Assembly (NCBI RefSeq): GCF_037176765.1 | Contig: NC_090024.1 | Location: 194,242,278-194,306,277, forward strand | Length of the DNA stretch: 64,000 nucleotides | Source: Anolis sagrei | Taxonomy: Eukaryota > Chordata > Lepidosauria > Squamata > Anolidae | Direction of reading: 5' to 3' | In this document: piece after piece, positions 1 through 13,000 of the stretch | Layout: every line of letters starts with the position of its first letter | Position numbering within the stretch: the first letter of the stretch is position 1 | Translations under genes and position numbers: made by a program | The notes under the pieces: model-generated | What the model was told of the DNA's origin: nothing | Seen by the model: the letters and a program-made list of their open reading frames with translations, nothing else | The model's database searches: none

Positions 1-1123
1 TTGCCTGGCTTGTAGCTGACAAGAATGGATGCTTAAGAGCCATGCTTATATAATAGCAGGCTCCTGATAACAATAAGATAGAAAGGCAGAAGTTGGCTTT
101 CTCTAGCTGGTCCTTTTCACAAGGGAATAAACACACACAGAGAGAGACAGAAACTAGAAAGCGGAAAAGAGAGGTGTAGAGAGAGAAAGAGTCCCCAGAG
201 CTTTTTCTTGCTTGCTGAGGTCTGAAGGAAGGGAATATCGTGTTGTGTAGAAAGAGACTGCTAACAGTTAATGCCATGGAAACAACCCCATCCAAGAGAT
301 TGAAGGAGTCAGGCTGTTGAAGGAAAAGAAGAGGGGAGGGGAATGCACTTTGCATATCCGGGAGAGCTTGTGTAGTGGCTTGTTAAGCTGAAATATGATC
401 AGAAGAGCCACGTATAGCTGAGAGGGCAGACTCCCAGCTGCTGCTTGGGTCTCACACAGATGGGTTTTGCTTTGTCGTGACATCGAGGCAGGGCTAAATT
501 TGTTGCAAGATGCACAAGAGCAGCTCCTCCAGCCTTCTCAGTGACTAGTTCTTGTAAAACAGGCTGTGGGGAAGCTATGAATTTATGCACATACAGTTAA
601 ATTATAGATGAATTAACATCTGTGGGTTAGAGGCCAACCACAGACAGTAAGGATTTTTTTTCCAAATCAGCATCGGTTTCCATGGGAACAAGGGCAGAAA
701 TGTTCTTTGGACTTGTAAATTAAACATAGGTAGAACACTCTTATGTTGTACATGATTTCCTCGCTGAGCATGCCGCTTTTAATGGTCCAACTGGTTTCCA
801 ACATAACAATTTTTAAAGAATAAAATGTATTTTTCCTACAATTCTTGCTACCCAGTGGACAGAACATAATGTACACGCATACATATTCTGTATCCACTAA
901 AATGGGGGTATTCTGGTATAATTTTTGTGGCTCTGGTGAAGATAATATCTGTGATATGATCAGAGCACTCAGAATGCACCATGTGAATGTTATATATTTA
1001 TTCATTAATGGAATGGTGCAAAAGTACTCAAGTTGCATAATTCATGCCAGTCAAAAATATTTTGATTCCTTCACAGCAGACATTTTAAAATATGTAAGTT
1101 CTTCTGAAAATATTTCACAGTAA
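1..1123. other. unassigned sequence
   Basis: No exon, RNA or repeat family recognised. 120-200 is purine-rich (GAGAGAGACAGAAAC type). Short overlapping ORFs at 268-590 and 667-1123 show no motif. Confidence 0.5.
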
Positions 1124-1357
1124 TTTTTTTCATGTCAGGAGAGATTTGAGAAATTGCAAGTCGCTTCTGGTGTGAGAGAATTGGCCGCCTGCAAGGATGT
1201 TGACCAGGGATGTTTTATCATCCTGTAGGATGGTTTACCATCTTTCTCTCATGTCCCTGCATGAGAAGCTGGAGCTGACAGGTGGGAGCTCATCCTGCTC
1301 CCTGGATTCAAACTGCCTACCTTTCAGTCTGCAGTCCTGCCAGCACAAGGGTTATAG
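1124..1357 (-). mobile_element. tRNA-derived SINE (family B)
   Basis: GCAAGTCGCTTCTGGTGTGA, GAGAATTGGCC..CTGCAAGGA, GCTGGAGCTGACAG and CAGTCCTGCCAGCACAAGGGT, the reversed SINE. The tRNA 5' end is missing. Confidence 0.75.
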
Positions 1358-1721
1358 ATAGACAGGCATATAAGGTATGGCAAGGCACCTGGCTCAAGAG
1401 GTAGGGCACAAAGGGAAGCTGAACAAACATCAAAAGGGACCAGCTCCCATGAGGCTTTCAAGATACCCCCTAATGGCCATGGAAATGTTGTTATTGTACC
1501 ACAGGGAGAAGAAAGGATAGCTGCAGTTGTTCCCCTGGCAGGGAACACATTGTGACACCTTGGACAATTCTAGCGTTGACAATCCAGGTTTTATGTAGAT
1601 CATGATGTTTCATCACAATCAGAGAAGTCATATTTTAGGATCTGTTTCCTAGAATCAGAAGTATGTGTGCTGCTCCAGGCCAAATTTATTTACAAACAGC
1701 TATTTATCATAAATGAGATTT

Positions 1722-1797
1722 TCCTGCTTCTTGGCAGGCAGGTTGGACTGGATGGCCCACGAGGTCTCTTCCGACCCTATGATTCTATGATCTATAA
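1722..1797 (+). mobile_element. CR1 LINE 3' end
   Basis: AGGTTGGACTGGATGGCCC, then TCTTCCGACCCTATGATTCT ending in ATGATTCTATGATCTATAA: the CR1 3' terminus with its 8-bp terminal repeat. CR1 is frequent in birds and reptiles. Confidence 0.75.
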
Positions 1798-1799
1798 TA

Positions 1800-3013
1800 G
1801 TGGAACCATACTGAGATTGATTTTCTTTCATTCGTTTTCAGAATTTCCCAAAGAATTGCTTCAAGGCCATGCACTATGGAGCACCATAACACTGAGAAGC
1901 ATTGACAGGTCCAGCAGAACTAACATACTTTTCAGAAGTATGTATTGTATATAATGGCACTTGAGTTCCCACACAGATTTTGGGATCCAGTGGATGTGAG
2001 AGTTAGTGGTATTTTCAGTGCCTCACTCTGCAGTGCTAGAAATTTGGAGGATGAAGGAAAATGTTTGGGGAAGAAGAATTATTCTTTAGCATGCCAATAT
2101 TTTCCATCTAGATGGAAAATCACTATAGCCTGCACTTTTCTTTAAAACTGAATCTAAAGCTGTGTTGTGTAGAATTAATTAGGCAAGTGTTACTATATTC
2201 AAAATGGATCCCTAAAGCCCAAACGCTGCAGACACAAAGAAACAATAGCTATTTTTTCTTTGGATATATGAAGTGTGTTCAAATATACAACAGGCCCCCT
2301 ACGGAATAGAGCTCTGAACTAGAAACATTAGGAAAAACTGATGCATGTTGATAGATTCCCATGAGACAGAACACAATGTTACTCAAATAAATAAACAACA
2401 AATGAAAGGTCGCTTTCATTATTCAAAGCACAACTTGTCAGACTTAGTAAATAACAAAAAAGAGATATCCAAATATAGTTGCAAATGTTACTTTAGACTA
2501 AAAGTTTCCCTTTCCAAATTAACCAAATTCTACACAAGCTGCAAACTAGAGGAACTACGTATGTATAAACAAGAGTTAAACTAAGAATATGGAATGAGAC
2601 AGACACAACTTTGTTTAATGTTGACAACAGCGCTTACTTCTGAGTTGCTCAATACTTCTGAACTGCATTGGTAGTATAAGTAAAGTGCTGCTCTATAGAG
2701 AAAGTGTTTTTGCCCCTTCCACACACACACTTTATTCTCATCACAAAAATCATTTCGTCTCCCACCCAAATACCCACAAATACTCTCATAGTCACATATG
2801 AGTAAACAAACATCCCCACAGTTTTTTAAGTGTCTGGAAGAAAAACTTTGAATTGTTCCTGATCCCCTCCTACTTTTTCTCACTTTTGCTTCTTCAACAG
2901 CAATAAGAGTGCCTGTCCATTCGTATCCACTTCTGATTCATTGATAGGTGATTTCCATCTTCCTCCCATCCACTTTTTCTATTGATTGATGGGCTAGCAT
3001 AGGCAAAACATCC
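1800..3013. other. unassigned sequence
   Basis: AT-rich, several short ORFs (up to 100 codons at 2581-2883), no recognised motif or repeat. Confidence 0.5.
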
Positions 3014-3436
3014 ATTGTTGTTGTTCATTCGTTCAGTCATCTCCGACTCTTCGTGACCTCATGGACCAGCCCACGCCAGAGCTCCCTGTCGGCCGTCACC
3101 ACCCCCAGCTCCTTCAAGGTCAGTCCAGTCACTTCAAGGATGCCATCCATCCATCTTGCCCTTGGTCGGCCCCTCTTCCTTTTACCTTCCACTTTCCTCA
3201 GCATAATTGTCTTCTCTAGGCTTTGCTGTCTCCTCATGATGTGGCCAAAGTACTTCATCTTTGCCTCTACTATCCTTCCCTCCAATGAGCAGTCGGGCTT
3301 TATTTCCTGGAGGAAGGACTGGTTGGATCTTCTCGCAGTCCAAGGCACTCTCAGAACTTTCCTCCAACACCACAGTTCAAAAGCATATGTTCCTTCGCTC
3401 AGCCTTCCCTAAGGTCCAGCTCTCACATCCATAATG
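3014..3436 (-). mobile_element. BovB (RTE) LINE 3' end, 5'-truncated
   Basis: The minus strand encodes the RTE/BovB ORF2 C-terminus in two frames (FGHIMRRQ, KRKRGRPRARWMDGI, ELWRGLVHEVTKS) and ends in the CAACAACAA tail, seen on the plus strand as TTGTTGTTG at 3016. A frame change within the ORF marks it as decayed. It ends abruptly at about 3434 inside the codons for CESW. Confidence 0.88.
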
Positions 3437-3612
3437 TAGATTTAATGATGCTAGTGATCGGGATTGCTCATGATAAAGTTATGAATCCAAGACGTATGCT
3501 AAACATTTTGCATAGTGGAGCCTTTTTATGTCCCCAAAGGTATTTTCATGACTTTTGGGACAAATTCACACATACACAATTGGAGAAAAATGTTCAAAAT
3601 CACTTCTTAAAA

Positions 3613-3748
3613 CAGTGGTTCTCAACCTGTGGGTCCCCAGATGTTTTTGGCCTTCAACTCCCAGGAATTCTAACAGCTGGTAAACTGGCTGGGATTTCTG
3701 GGAGTTGTAGGCCAAAACACCTGGGAACCCACAGGTTGAGAACCACTG
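3613..3748. mobile_element. 136-bp hAT MITE with perfect 8-bp duplication
   Basis: Palindromic: CAGTGGTTCTCAACCTGTGG...CCACAGGTTGAGAACCACTG. TCTTAAAA is duplicated exactly (3605-3612, 3749-3756), the 8-bp length expected of hAT. Confidence 0.93.
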
Positions 3749-3756
3749 TCTTAAAA

Positions 3757-5189
3757 CCCCCAAAGAATGTGATGCCCTTCTGTCCCCCTTTCCAAGCCTG
3801 TTTCAAGCCAAGATGGGCCTATATATCAAGTATGTGGATTGGAAAGATTGGTATCAGATCGCATTTCTTTTATGTGGTTTTGGGGAAAATTCAGATAGTG
3901 AGAATACGGAAGATCAGATTGCAAATGAAGCCCACAAATACTCCATGTATGCCTGACACAGTCTCACAATCCATGGAAATTTCTCATTCCTGCTTTATAT
4001 TCTATTCAGTTTATACATAAATGCAGATTTAATTTAGAAATCCAAATATATGCTTAAAACCATGCCTGTGCCAATGATCAATGGGCTTTGTTTGTTTTTT
4101 TGGTTTCACTGCAAAACAAAAGTCTAATCAAAAGGAAGTAATGCTTTGTTCGTGATGCTTTTCAAAGCAGACTATGGACAATTTGTACAGTGTAATCTTA
4201 TCTACATTTATTCCCAAAGGAAGCTTCACTGAGTCCAGCAAGGTTTATTCTCCATAAATGGATATAGGCTTGCCTGCTGATCTGTCTAGGCAGTGTCACA
4301 ATTTCAAATTCAAAACAAGCAAGGATTTGAATTCTTTAGATATACAGCAATGATTAATCTTTCTGCAGTAATCCATCAGTTCTAATGGCTTGTGAAATGC
4401 TGGTTTTATCCTCTGCCTTGAAGAAGGGCCTGATTAATGCTTCCCTAATACTCTGGCAGTTACTGCCACTACTAGTCAGGTCAATATTTGAAGATGTGTA
4501 TTGAGCTGAGAGTTTCTGGCTGGTATGTAGCCAAAGGCAAGAAGTTCACCAGCTGGGCCTGACCAGTCCACAACACACAGGGAGGCATCCTTTCAGAGCA
4601 GACAGCTGCTATGAAAAGGAGTCCAGACCTAAAAAAAAAAATAAATAATAAAATAAATGCATGTGCAACTTCACAGTTTAAATATTTAGACAAAAAATTG
4701 CTTAAGCTGCTTTCAAACTACTTGATACTAATGGGGTAAAAATGAGCCAATAGTTTTCTAAAGAGTCTTTGTTAGCATTCAGCTTTTTGATCCTACAAAG
4801 AGAGCCAAAATATCTTCCTGGTTTGCATGTTGCTTTTCTGATCAATGGGATAAGAAATAAAGCAGGTAGCTAGCCAAAATAATTCATTTGATGTTCAGAA
4901 GGCCAAGAATTCACTCCTGCCCTAGACCAGGGGTGGCATTCACACTGTCCTCTAGGTATTTTGGGACTGGCACTTCTTTAGGACTTCAGGAAGACTAAAA
5001 GGTCTGATTCCCACTCCTACTCTGTACTTAAGTTCTCATGCACTTTGTTTTCATATGCAGATAATATGTGCCACATATAGAAGAGGATCCTTGTTTTCAC
5101 TGCAGAGACATTTGTGCACTGACCTTGCTTGAAAATAAGTGCAAATAAAATATTTTTGCTAGAATTATTATTAATTATTAATTATTAAT
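3757..5189. other. unassigned sequence with hAT scrap
   Basis: Mostly unrecognised; AGACCAGGGGTGGCATTCAC near 4923 looks like a decayed hAT end. Confidence 0.4.
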
Positions 5190-5278
5190 TATTAAGAATT
5201 ATTGAGTCCCCCTTCGGGGGGAGAAGGGCAAGGTATAAATATAGGAATGAATGAATGAATGAATGAATAAATAAATAG
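5190..5278 (+). mobile_element. L2-type 3' tail with GAAT repeats
   Basis: GAGTCCCCCTTCGGGG, GGCAAGGTATAAAT and a tail of GAAT then AAAT repeats. Confidence 0.5.
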
Positions 5279-5299
5279 GTTCTGAATCTGTGATACAAA

Positions 5300-5522
5300 A
5301 GCAAGCCGGACCTGGGTGTTATCAGTTCAAAATTCACCTCAGTCAGTTTTATTTTATCTGTATCCCCACTTAGCCATGGCTTCCTTCTGGGTGATCTTGG
5401 GCAAGTCGCATTCCCTCTGCTTCAGAAGATAGAAAGGGCAAACCCTCTGAACAAATCTAAGACAACCTCATGATTGGTCTATTCTAAGTTGGAAATAATA
5501 TGAAGGGTCACAAAACAACAAA
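5300..5522 (+). mobile_element. Sauria-like SINE (RTE tail), decayed
   Basis: GGTGATCTTGGGCAAGTCGC, GGGCAAACCCTCTGAACAAA and a 3' end CTAAGTTGGAAATAATATGAAGG ending CAAAACAACAA match the Sauria-type SINE body and tail. Confidence 0.5.
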
Positions 5523-5734
5523 GCCACCTAAGTCATTATTTGGTGTAAGGGCAAATCAAAACATAGCACACAACATAAATAGTCTCACACAACCACTCTC
5601 CTTCAACCAACCACTGACATATAAGAATAATATGGATTCCCATAGTTCCCTATGCAGTTCATATTAACCATTAACCATTAACAAAATCAAAAACAATAAA
5701 GAAATATACACGCAGACATTGCTTCAATGTTTTT

Positions 5735-6345
5735 GAGAATATTTATTTTGTTTTATTGATCAGGACCCAAGGCAGCTCACAAAAAGAATTAAACTTGACA
5801 GTAAAAATTTTAAAACAATGCAATCACTATTACAATAAAACCATATAAAATTATTTTAAATGCATTTAAAAATTAAAAATCAAAACACCTCCTACACTAA
5901 GAAACCTCTCTGTGAGAAATTATACTTTAAAAGTCAGCTTAAACCAAAATATCTTTGTCTGCTGGTGAGAGGAGAGCAGGAAGTTGGCAAGCCTATCCTC
6001 CATTGAAAAGGAATTCCAGAAGGTGTGAGAAATGAATGGGTCTCCTGTCCTCACTAAGCAAGCTTGTGATGGTGGCAGGACCAAAGCCTTTCCTTGGAGT
6101 TTAAAACTCTGTCAAGGTTCATACAAGGAGATATGTCCTTTCAGAAAGTCTGGACCTACATTGTATGGGGCATAATAGGTTGTGGCCAACACTTGAATTA
6201 CATCCAGAAACAAATCAGTTACTAGTGAAGTTGTTTTACTAAGGGTGTTTATTATATGCTGTAGGTTACGAACAGTTTCCAAATGCATCTCCATATACTG
6301 TGCATTATAGTATTCCAAATGGAAAATAATCAAAGGAAAATATGA
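5735..6345 (-). mobile_element. old CR1/L3-type LINE 3' region
   Basis: TTTATTTTGTTTTATTGATC...AAGGCAGCTCAC on the plus strand is the reversed LINE 3' end; further right GGCATAATAGGTTGTGG..CACTTGAATT matches the family segment meaning total-length-region of such LINEs. Strongly diverged. Confidence 0.4.
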
Positions 6346-7656
6346 TAGTAAAAATATGTTGATTTGGAAAGGTCAGCATAACATGCATAGAATGGAAAGT
6401 GTGTAAAAATATGTGTGCAATTCATTTTTTTAAAATCAGAAATTGATGATAAAAGTGCACAGAATGAATGTTGGGAAAATGAAATAGTGAGTGAAATCAG
6501 ACTTGAAAAGTCATCCTTTTCTAAGAAGAGTCATGAAAAACTAATTTAGAATGGATTCCTGGACAATTATTTTTTCTCCAGCTTGAAATTTTGGCTCAAC
6601 TCTTAGCACTTTGATTGAACAGAATATGACCTGTTAACATAAGATGAATGTCTACTGCATATGCATGTGCTGTTGAGATTTCACTCTGATTTTACCTCCT
6701 TGATCTAGCACAGACAAAAAATCTGATTAATGATGTTTAGTCATGACCAAACAAGCAGAGGAGTGCTCCGAGTAGCCCGCCACGAAACATGTGAGTAATT
6801 CCAGAATAACCTCAAATGAGAAAATGAACTTGCTTTTTCTGTGTTCCCAAGACTTTCAAAGTTTTCTAGAAGTGCATCACCTGTATGGCATAAAGCACTG
6901 AGTAAATCAAAGAAAGATTACTAACAGTTAAGAAGAGGTGGGAGGCAAAGAACATGGAGAAGTGAAAAACAATTATCAAACTGCAAAAAGTAAGTGATGT
7001 GAAGGTAGGAAGGGGATATGGATACATCCTATGGCCACAATGGGTATTCTGATGGTCCAAATTAAATGTACAAACCAGGGGTTTCACTACTCTGGATTCT
7101 TAGAAATCTATTCATGTACCAACAAAAAAGGAGACAGACTTTGAATTTCAGTGTTCAAGTTTCCTTATCCTGGGCTTTTTGTACAATATCATTTTTGAAG
7201 ACATGTTGGGGATATCACACCATCTTTCATTCTCCTTTCGAAATCATATGCCAGGAAGTAATCACAGGAAACATTCACTGAAGGAGGTGAGTGGCAGCTA
7301 GATTGTTATTTGTGCCCCCTCATTGCCACAGAATAAAATCACAAGCTGTACAGTTTAGCAGCTTGTGATGGGAGTAAGGGTGTGCAACAAGGCTCTATAT
7401 TGGATGTTGTCAAAATTTGCAGTCACAGGTAAACTGGAACACAACATTTGTCACAGAGCAAATTTTAGGTTTACACCATTTGAAAGCTACTTCATGCTTT
7501 CAAAAAACAATTAACAGCTACACCACTTCAATGCAGTATTTCATTGTGTTACCAATGAGAAAGAACAAGATGAGTAAAAAAAGCCAGCACATATGAAGAA
7601 CTTGGCTTCGACAGTTTAAAGACAGTAAAATAAGGCATGAAAAGGTATTAATATTT
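6346..7656. other. unassigned sequence downstream of the LEM gene
   Basis: AT-rich, no recognised gene or repeat family; short ORFs only. Confidence 0.45.
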
Positions 7657-8504
7657 CTTTATTTCTCTAGTAACCAGTCTATAGTTTTGGATTACATATC
7701 CCAGGAAATTCCCCACAGGATGATCAATGGAAGTCACAGATTAAAGCTTGCAAGTTCTCAAAAGCAACATATCACACTGTCCATGAGAAGAAAACAGGTA
7801 CACAGAAATGTATGCGCCATAGCTGTGCCTGTATGATCAGGCATCAAGGACTCTGTCATTTTACATTAGATTACATAACAGGTGCTTCTACTTATACTAG
7901 GATAGGCAGCCCAGCTCCACAGCCTATTTCTGTATAGAACAAAGGCTTCGGGTTGAATTAAAGCACCGAGCTATGATGGTGAGAGCGATGGAATCTACTT
8001 GGCTCTGAGAAGAAGCTACCCTGCAACTTGTATTCTGTGTGGGTATATCACAGGGCAGTTGAATTACCCCACAATCATTTTTGCAACCTTTTCTGCAACC
8101 TTTTCCTTCTAGGTTTATGCTTCTTACTCGTGGGTTCATTAGGCTTTGAGAAACTGTCTTCTAAGCATAAGAACCACTTGAATAATACAAACAATGGTGG
8201 GAGGACTGGCTGCAAAAGGAAAACTTCACCTTCTGGAATTAAGAAAGGAAGAAATTGGTTTCCATTAATCAAGAAAGCCTCTACCAATGAGCTAAATCAT
8301 GAACCACTGTCAAAAAAGTAGATGCTGCCAGATATTTTAAGATACAGACGCTGCAATGCATTTTAAATTCTAAACAAAGAAAATACATACATGGTATATC
8401 CACTTTTGCTTTTTAATTAGCTACCCAGACTGCTTATTCATAAGCAGCTAAACAGAACCACCACCTTTAGTCTTTTGATGTCATCTCTAAATGATGAGAT
8501 GCTC
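7657..8504 (-). other. probable 3' UTR of the LEM gene
   Basis: Sequence directly after the stop codon contains an ATTAAA (minus strand, 8417-8412) and an AATAAA (minus strand, about 7662-7657) that could serve as poly(A) signals. Which is used cannot be told from sequence. Both strands of 8028-8321 are open for 70-97 codons, but nothing recognisable is encoded. Confidence 0.35.
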
Positions 8505-8715
8505 TCATTTCCCCATGCTAAACCTTGGGAATGGATTCCCCATATTAGTTTCCATAGTAACATACACAACAAGAAGGAAAATGAAGATAGCAAACACTGC
8601 CATCTTTACACGGGTTGGTATAAGTTCTTCTACAGGCTTCTCAAACACCTGAGATTTTGCTACAGAAAGTTGCTTCACTGAAGGTGTCTTTGCTTGTACC
8701 GTCCTTCTTCTAGTA
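8505..8715 (-). CDS. LEMD1: LEM gene terminal coding exon (membrane anchor)
   Basis: Acceptor TTCTTGTTCTTCTAG precedes 211 nt ending TGA at 8507-8505. It encodes 70 residues: a basic start (STRRR), a linker, then the hydrophobic segment MAVFAIFIFLLVVYV and the tail METNMGNPFPRF. A single C-terminal anchor with a very short luminal tail is usual for emerin/LAP2-type proteins. Confidence 0.82.
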
Positions 8716-10005
8716 CTAGAAGAACAAGAAACAGCATGATGAGGATCTTTGTAAACATCCAGACTGAAACATTACCTGGTATTTCATAAACATAGACATG
8801 CAATCTCAACCCAGAGCAGCATTCTCAAGAAGTGAGAGCTGAATCCAAAACACCTGGAGGACCAAAGATTGAAAACCATTTATTTAGAGGAATGAACTGG
8901 CAAAGCCACTTGTCAGTATGCTTTGCTTAAGAAAACCATAGAAAATTCAAGGGGCCATTATAAATTGACAGGTGACTTGAAGGCACATACACATAGATGG
9001 AATTTCAACATACATTTATTATCTGTATAAAATAAAATAGACATAGCAAAGTGGTGCTAGGAATTCCAAGATTCTGGACACCAGAATCTACACACTGCTA
9101 GCAGCTTTTTAAAAAACCTATCCTTTCCCTAAAAGATTTCAAGGCAGGCCTTCTAACAATAGCTTCTCCAGTCTGCTCAACCACTGCTCAACCACTGCTA
9201 CAGTTAAACTCCATCCCAACCCCAAATGTCCATGAGCTACATCCTTGGGATTTTAGTCTATTGGTGCTATCTTCCTCTCTCAACAGATAACTTGATTAGA
9301 AGAGGCACTACAGCCTAAGTTAATCAATCTTCAACCTAGTGTATTATTAACTTACTTCAGATCTACTTCATAATTAAATTAAATTATACATTACACACAC
9401 AAGCACAAAACACTCTAAAAGCAGCAGAATTTTACAGCCTTTTTTGCATACAGTTTCTCATCAAATAAATGTGAACAGTAGTCACATGTGTTTTTGATTT
9501 ATTCCAATTTGTATCAATCCTACTTAGTATTGTTTTATCTATGACTATCACTGCTGCCTAGCACTATTTCTCCTCTGACTGGGAATATTCATGAAGTTAA
9601 TACCTCAAACAAGAGTTATTTCTCAACATATTAGAAGCTGTAAAGCAGCCTCTATCATACTTCCAAGAGCAAGGAAAAGCCTACTGATTTATAGAGTATG
9701 CTTGTCAGACTTTTTAAGGAAATCCTAAAGAGATTACCTTACTCCTACACGGTTAGCATCAGGATAGCCATAATCTATGTGTGGAGGATGATTTATCTGC
9801 AAAAGGAAAGAAGGTTTATAAATAGGTGAATTTGCATAAGCATCTTACCTATATATTATGATTTTTTCATGCAAAGTAAAGCAAACACTTCTGAAATAGG
9901 AATACTAATGTGTTATTTTGTATAGTACACTTTAATGACATCTTGCTTTTGTTCTTTTATCATCTGCCTAATTCCCTGAAGATGCTTTAAGGGTGTCGTC
10001 CTTTT

Positions 10006-10055
<50 letters not shown>

Positions 10056-13000
10056 CTTATTTTTTATACCCTACCTCCATCTTCCCAAAGGGACTCAGGG
10101 TGGCTTACAGGGACAAGCCCAGCGAGCACAGAGTTAAAAACATAATGCAATAAAATCAAATCAAAACAAAACTAAACAGAAACATATCACAATAAAACGT
10201 AACATCATAACAACAGTACCATGGAGAGCAAAAAATGTGCTGAGTTCAGAGGGTTCTGAGTTTGTGCAAAATTCCTAGACAGAGCTAAGGGAAAGTGCAA
10301 AATTCAGGGTCAGGGATGGGAGAGTAGTGTTCTTGGGCATTAAAATGTCAGGGTTGTAGAGCGGAGGGTCATGCTAAAGTGCCGGAACGTAGGTATTATT
10401 GGGCCAATTATTTGGAACTGCCTAGTTAAAGGCACAGGGGAACACCCATGTTTTTAGGTTATTTTATCAGGTTAATTTCCATAATCTGTCATAGGCCACT
10501 CTTACTCCTAATGGTTTCTGACATCAAAACATGGATAAAGGTTTTCCCCTGACATAAAATCCAGTCGTGTCTGACTCTGGGGTGTGGTGCTCATCTCCAT
10601 TTCTAAGCATTTCTACGGCATTGTCCAAGGTCATGTGGCTGGACCTTCCCACTGGAGCGGTACCTATTGATCTACTCACATTTGCATGTTTTTGAACTGC
10701 TAGGTTGGCAGAAGCTAGGGATGTCAGCGGAAGCTCATGCCACTCCCCAGAGTCAAACCTGTGACCTTTTGATCAACAAGCTTAGCAGCTCAGCACTTTA
10801 ACCCACTGTGCCACCGGGGGCTCCATTCAAAACATGACAAATAGTTTATCATGAGAGAACTGCAAAGGTGTTAATTCATCTTGGGCAAGTCATCTGAACA
10901 TGACTTGCCCCAAGATCTCTACAACTATAGAAAGGTACAGCCCTCAGAGGAGTCCTTTCAGAAGAAGAGGCTATTTTTGATGTCTAAAGCAGATGTAACT
11001 TCCAACAGGGGAAGCACCTTGCTTTCTAAATGTATTGTTTCAACTACTAGCATCTTAACCGCCCACCCCCCCCCACCCCCACCCCCCAAAGATAAAGCTC
11101 CATACTGAGCCTTAGATCTTAAGGCATACATACCTTAATTTATTGTCAGCAGATCATTAAAATATCATGTTAGATATATTATAAACAAAAATCAGGGCAT
11201 TCAAATAAAAAAATTACAAAGCCCTGGAGCTGGATAGCCACGAAAGACTCAGAAGAGCGCTCAAGGAAACATTACATTATGGGGTATAGTAGATCTTCCT
11301 TAGGCTGGGTGCGTGCATGTGGGTGAAAAAGTACATGTTATTACAGAGCAGATACAAAATGTGTAATTATTTTGGTAAAGAAAAGAGAAATACAATAAAT
11401 TTCAGCTGTTAGGCAATTGACAAGAAACATATACAATCTGATACAGTAGCCGTAGCTCTTTAGGATAATACCTATGAAATGGCTACATAGCACATCATTG
11501 CAAGAGTACCTTTTGTTTGCAGCTCGGTCCAGGGCTGCTACCAGATTTTCTCCTTGAGGTTGGTCCTTGTGACCGATTCAATGCCACCTTGCCCTCTGGC
11601 AATATTTCCTGTAGCTATTAATAGATGATATTATTATGAAAAGTGATCTTGCAACACCTTAGAGACTGAGAGAACAAAGTGAGTAGTATAAGCTTGGGCA
11701 CACTTATATGCAATATTATATTAATTCCTCATGCATGCACTATTATATTAATGAAATAATAAGAGGCAGACTAACAAGACAGAACAGGTACAAAACAACG
11801 ATTAACTGCTGTTTCTGAGTATCTTTGAAATTTGCTAAAATATATCTTCTTGCAGGCAACAGTCATACCATTTTTTTGCATTAGAAACTACAAAAATATA
11901 TGCCTGATCTACTAATCTAAAGTGGCCATGGAAAACAGATCTGATTTTCATTGTCTAATTATATGCTTGCAGCTATTCGTTTTCAAGCAACTTGCCACTG
12001 ATTATAGCACAAAGAATTTGGACAATGTGTTTCTCTGCCATCATCTTTCACTGATGGTCCCCAATTAAGCTCTACTATAGGTATGTGTGCATCCATGTGT
12101 ATAGCAAAAGAGTCTATAAAAAAGAGAACACCTCAACTACTTTTCTTCTATTTAATGGAAATGGGAAAACAGGCATGGTCCAGGACTTAATTCTGGATAA
12201 GCATGCTAACCTCACTTACAGATGCCTGGCAGGGGAGAGGGGAAACTCTCCAGGGTTTGCCCACTTTAATGTTCCGTACAGCAGCAGATGGCGGCTAGTG
12301 GAGAAGGGGAGCAGAGCTGTAAAGATCTATCATAAGTCCATCTTCTTTACCAGATCTGTTGGGTGTGAGTGTGCGTATTTGAAGGTGGGTGGCCAGGACA
12401 GAAGTGTGATTGTGTTGATTTATCACCCATTAAACTGCTCAACAGTCTCCTTTCATGAGCTGACTCAGTTGGTCTTGCCACTGGTATTGCAATGCTGGGG
12501 ATCTTCAACACCCACATGAAGACTGCTCTGTGATAAGCAGTTGAGGACCTCAGCCAAATGTGTTGCATTGATTGGACTGGGACTTTTTGCAGGTACAGAT
12601 TGTATACCACACTGAGCCATAAAATTCACTACTCCTTGACTCTTGTTCTTTCCAAATAGATGTGAATAATAAATTAGAAAGCTCCATGTAGTATATTTAC
12701 TCGAGTCTAATGCACACCTTTTTTGGCTAAATTACATTGCCAAAATTGAGGTGTGCATTAGATTTGATAGCGAGTTAGAACTGTGCAATTAAAACCTTGG
12801 GCCTGGTGCCAGGCAGCAGCATGACCAACAAGCAAAGGGAAGCCGCGCCCTTCTGTCAAGCCAAGACTGGTGAACCACAACAAAAAAAGAAAAACAGGGC
12901 TTCAATGGGGGAGCTCCAGTTTTGGTCCCCTCTCCCTCCTTCCAGACCTCCTCCTCCTTTTTTTTTTTTTTGTTTTTTGGGGGTTTTTTTTGGTAACGCA

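Noticed and set aside
8028-8321. 97-codon plus-strand frame rich in Lys and Ser
   Set aside because: Lies in the probable 3' UTR of the LEM gene on the other strand; the opposite strand is equally open and no motif was recognised.
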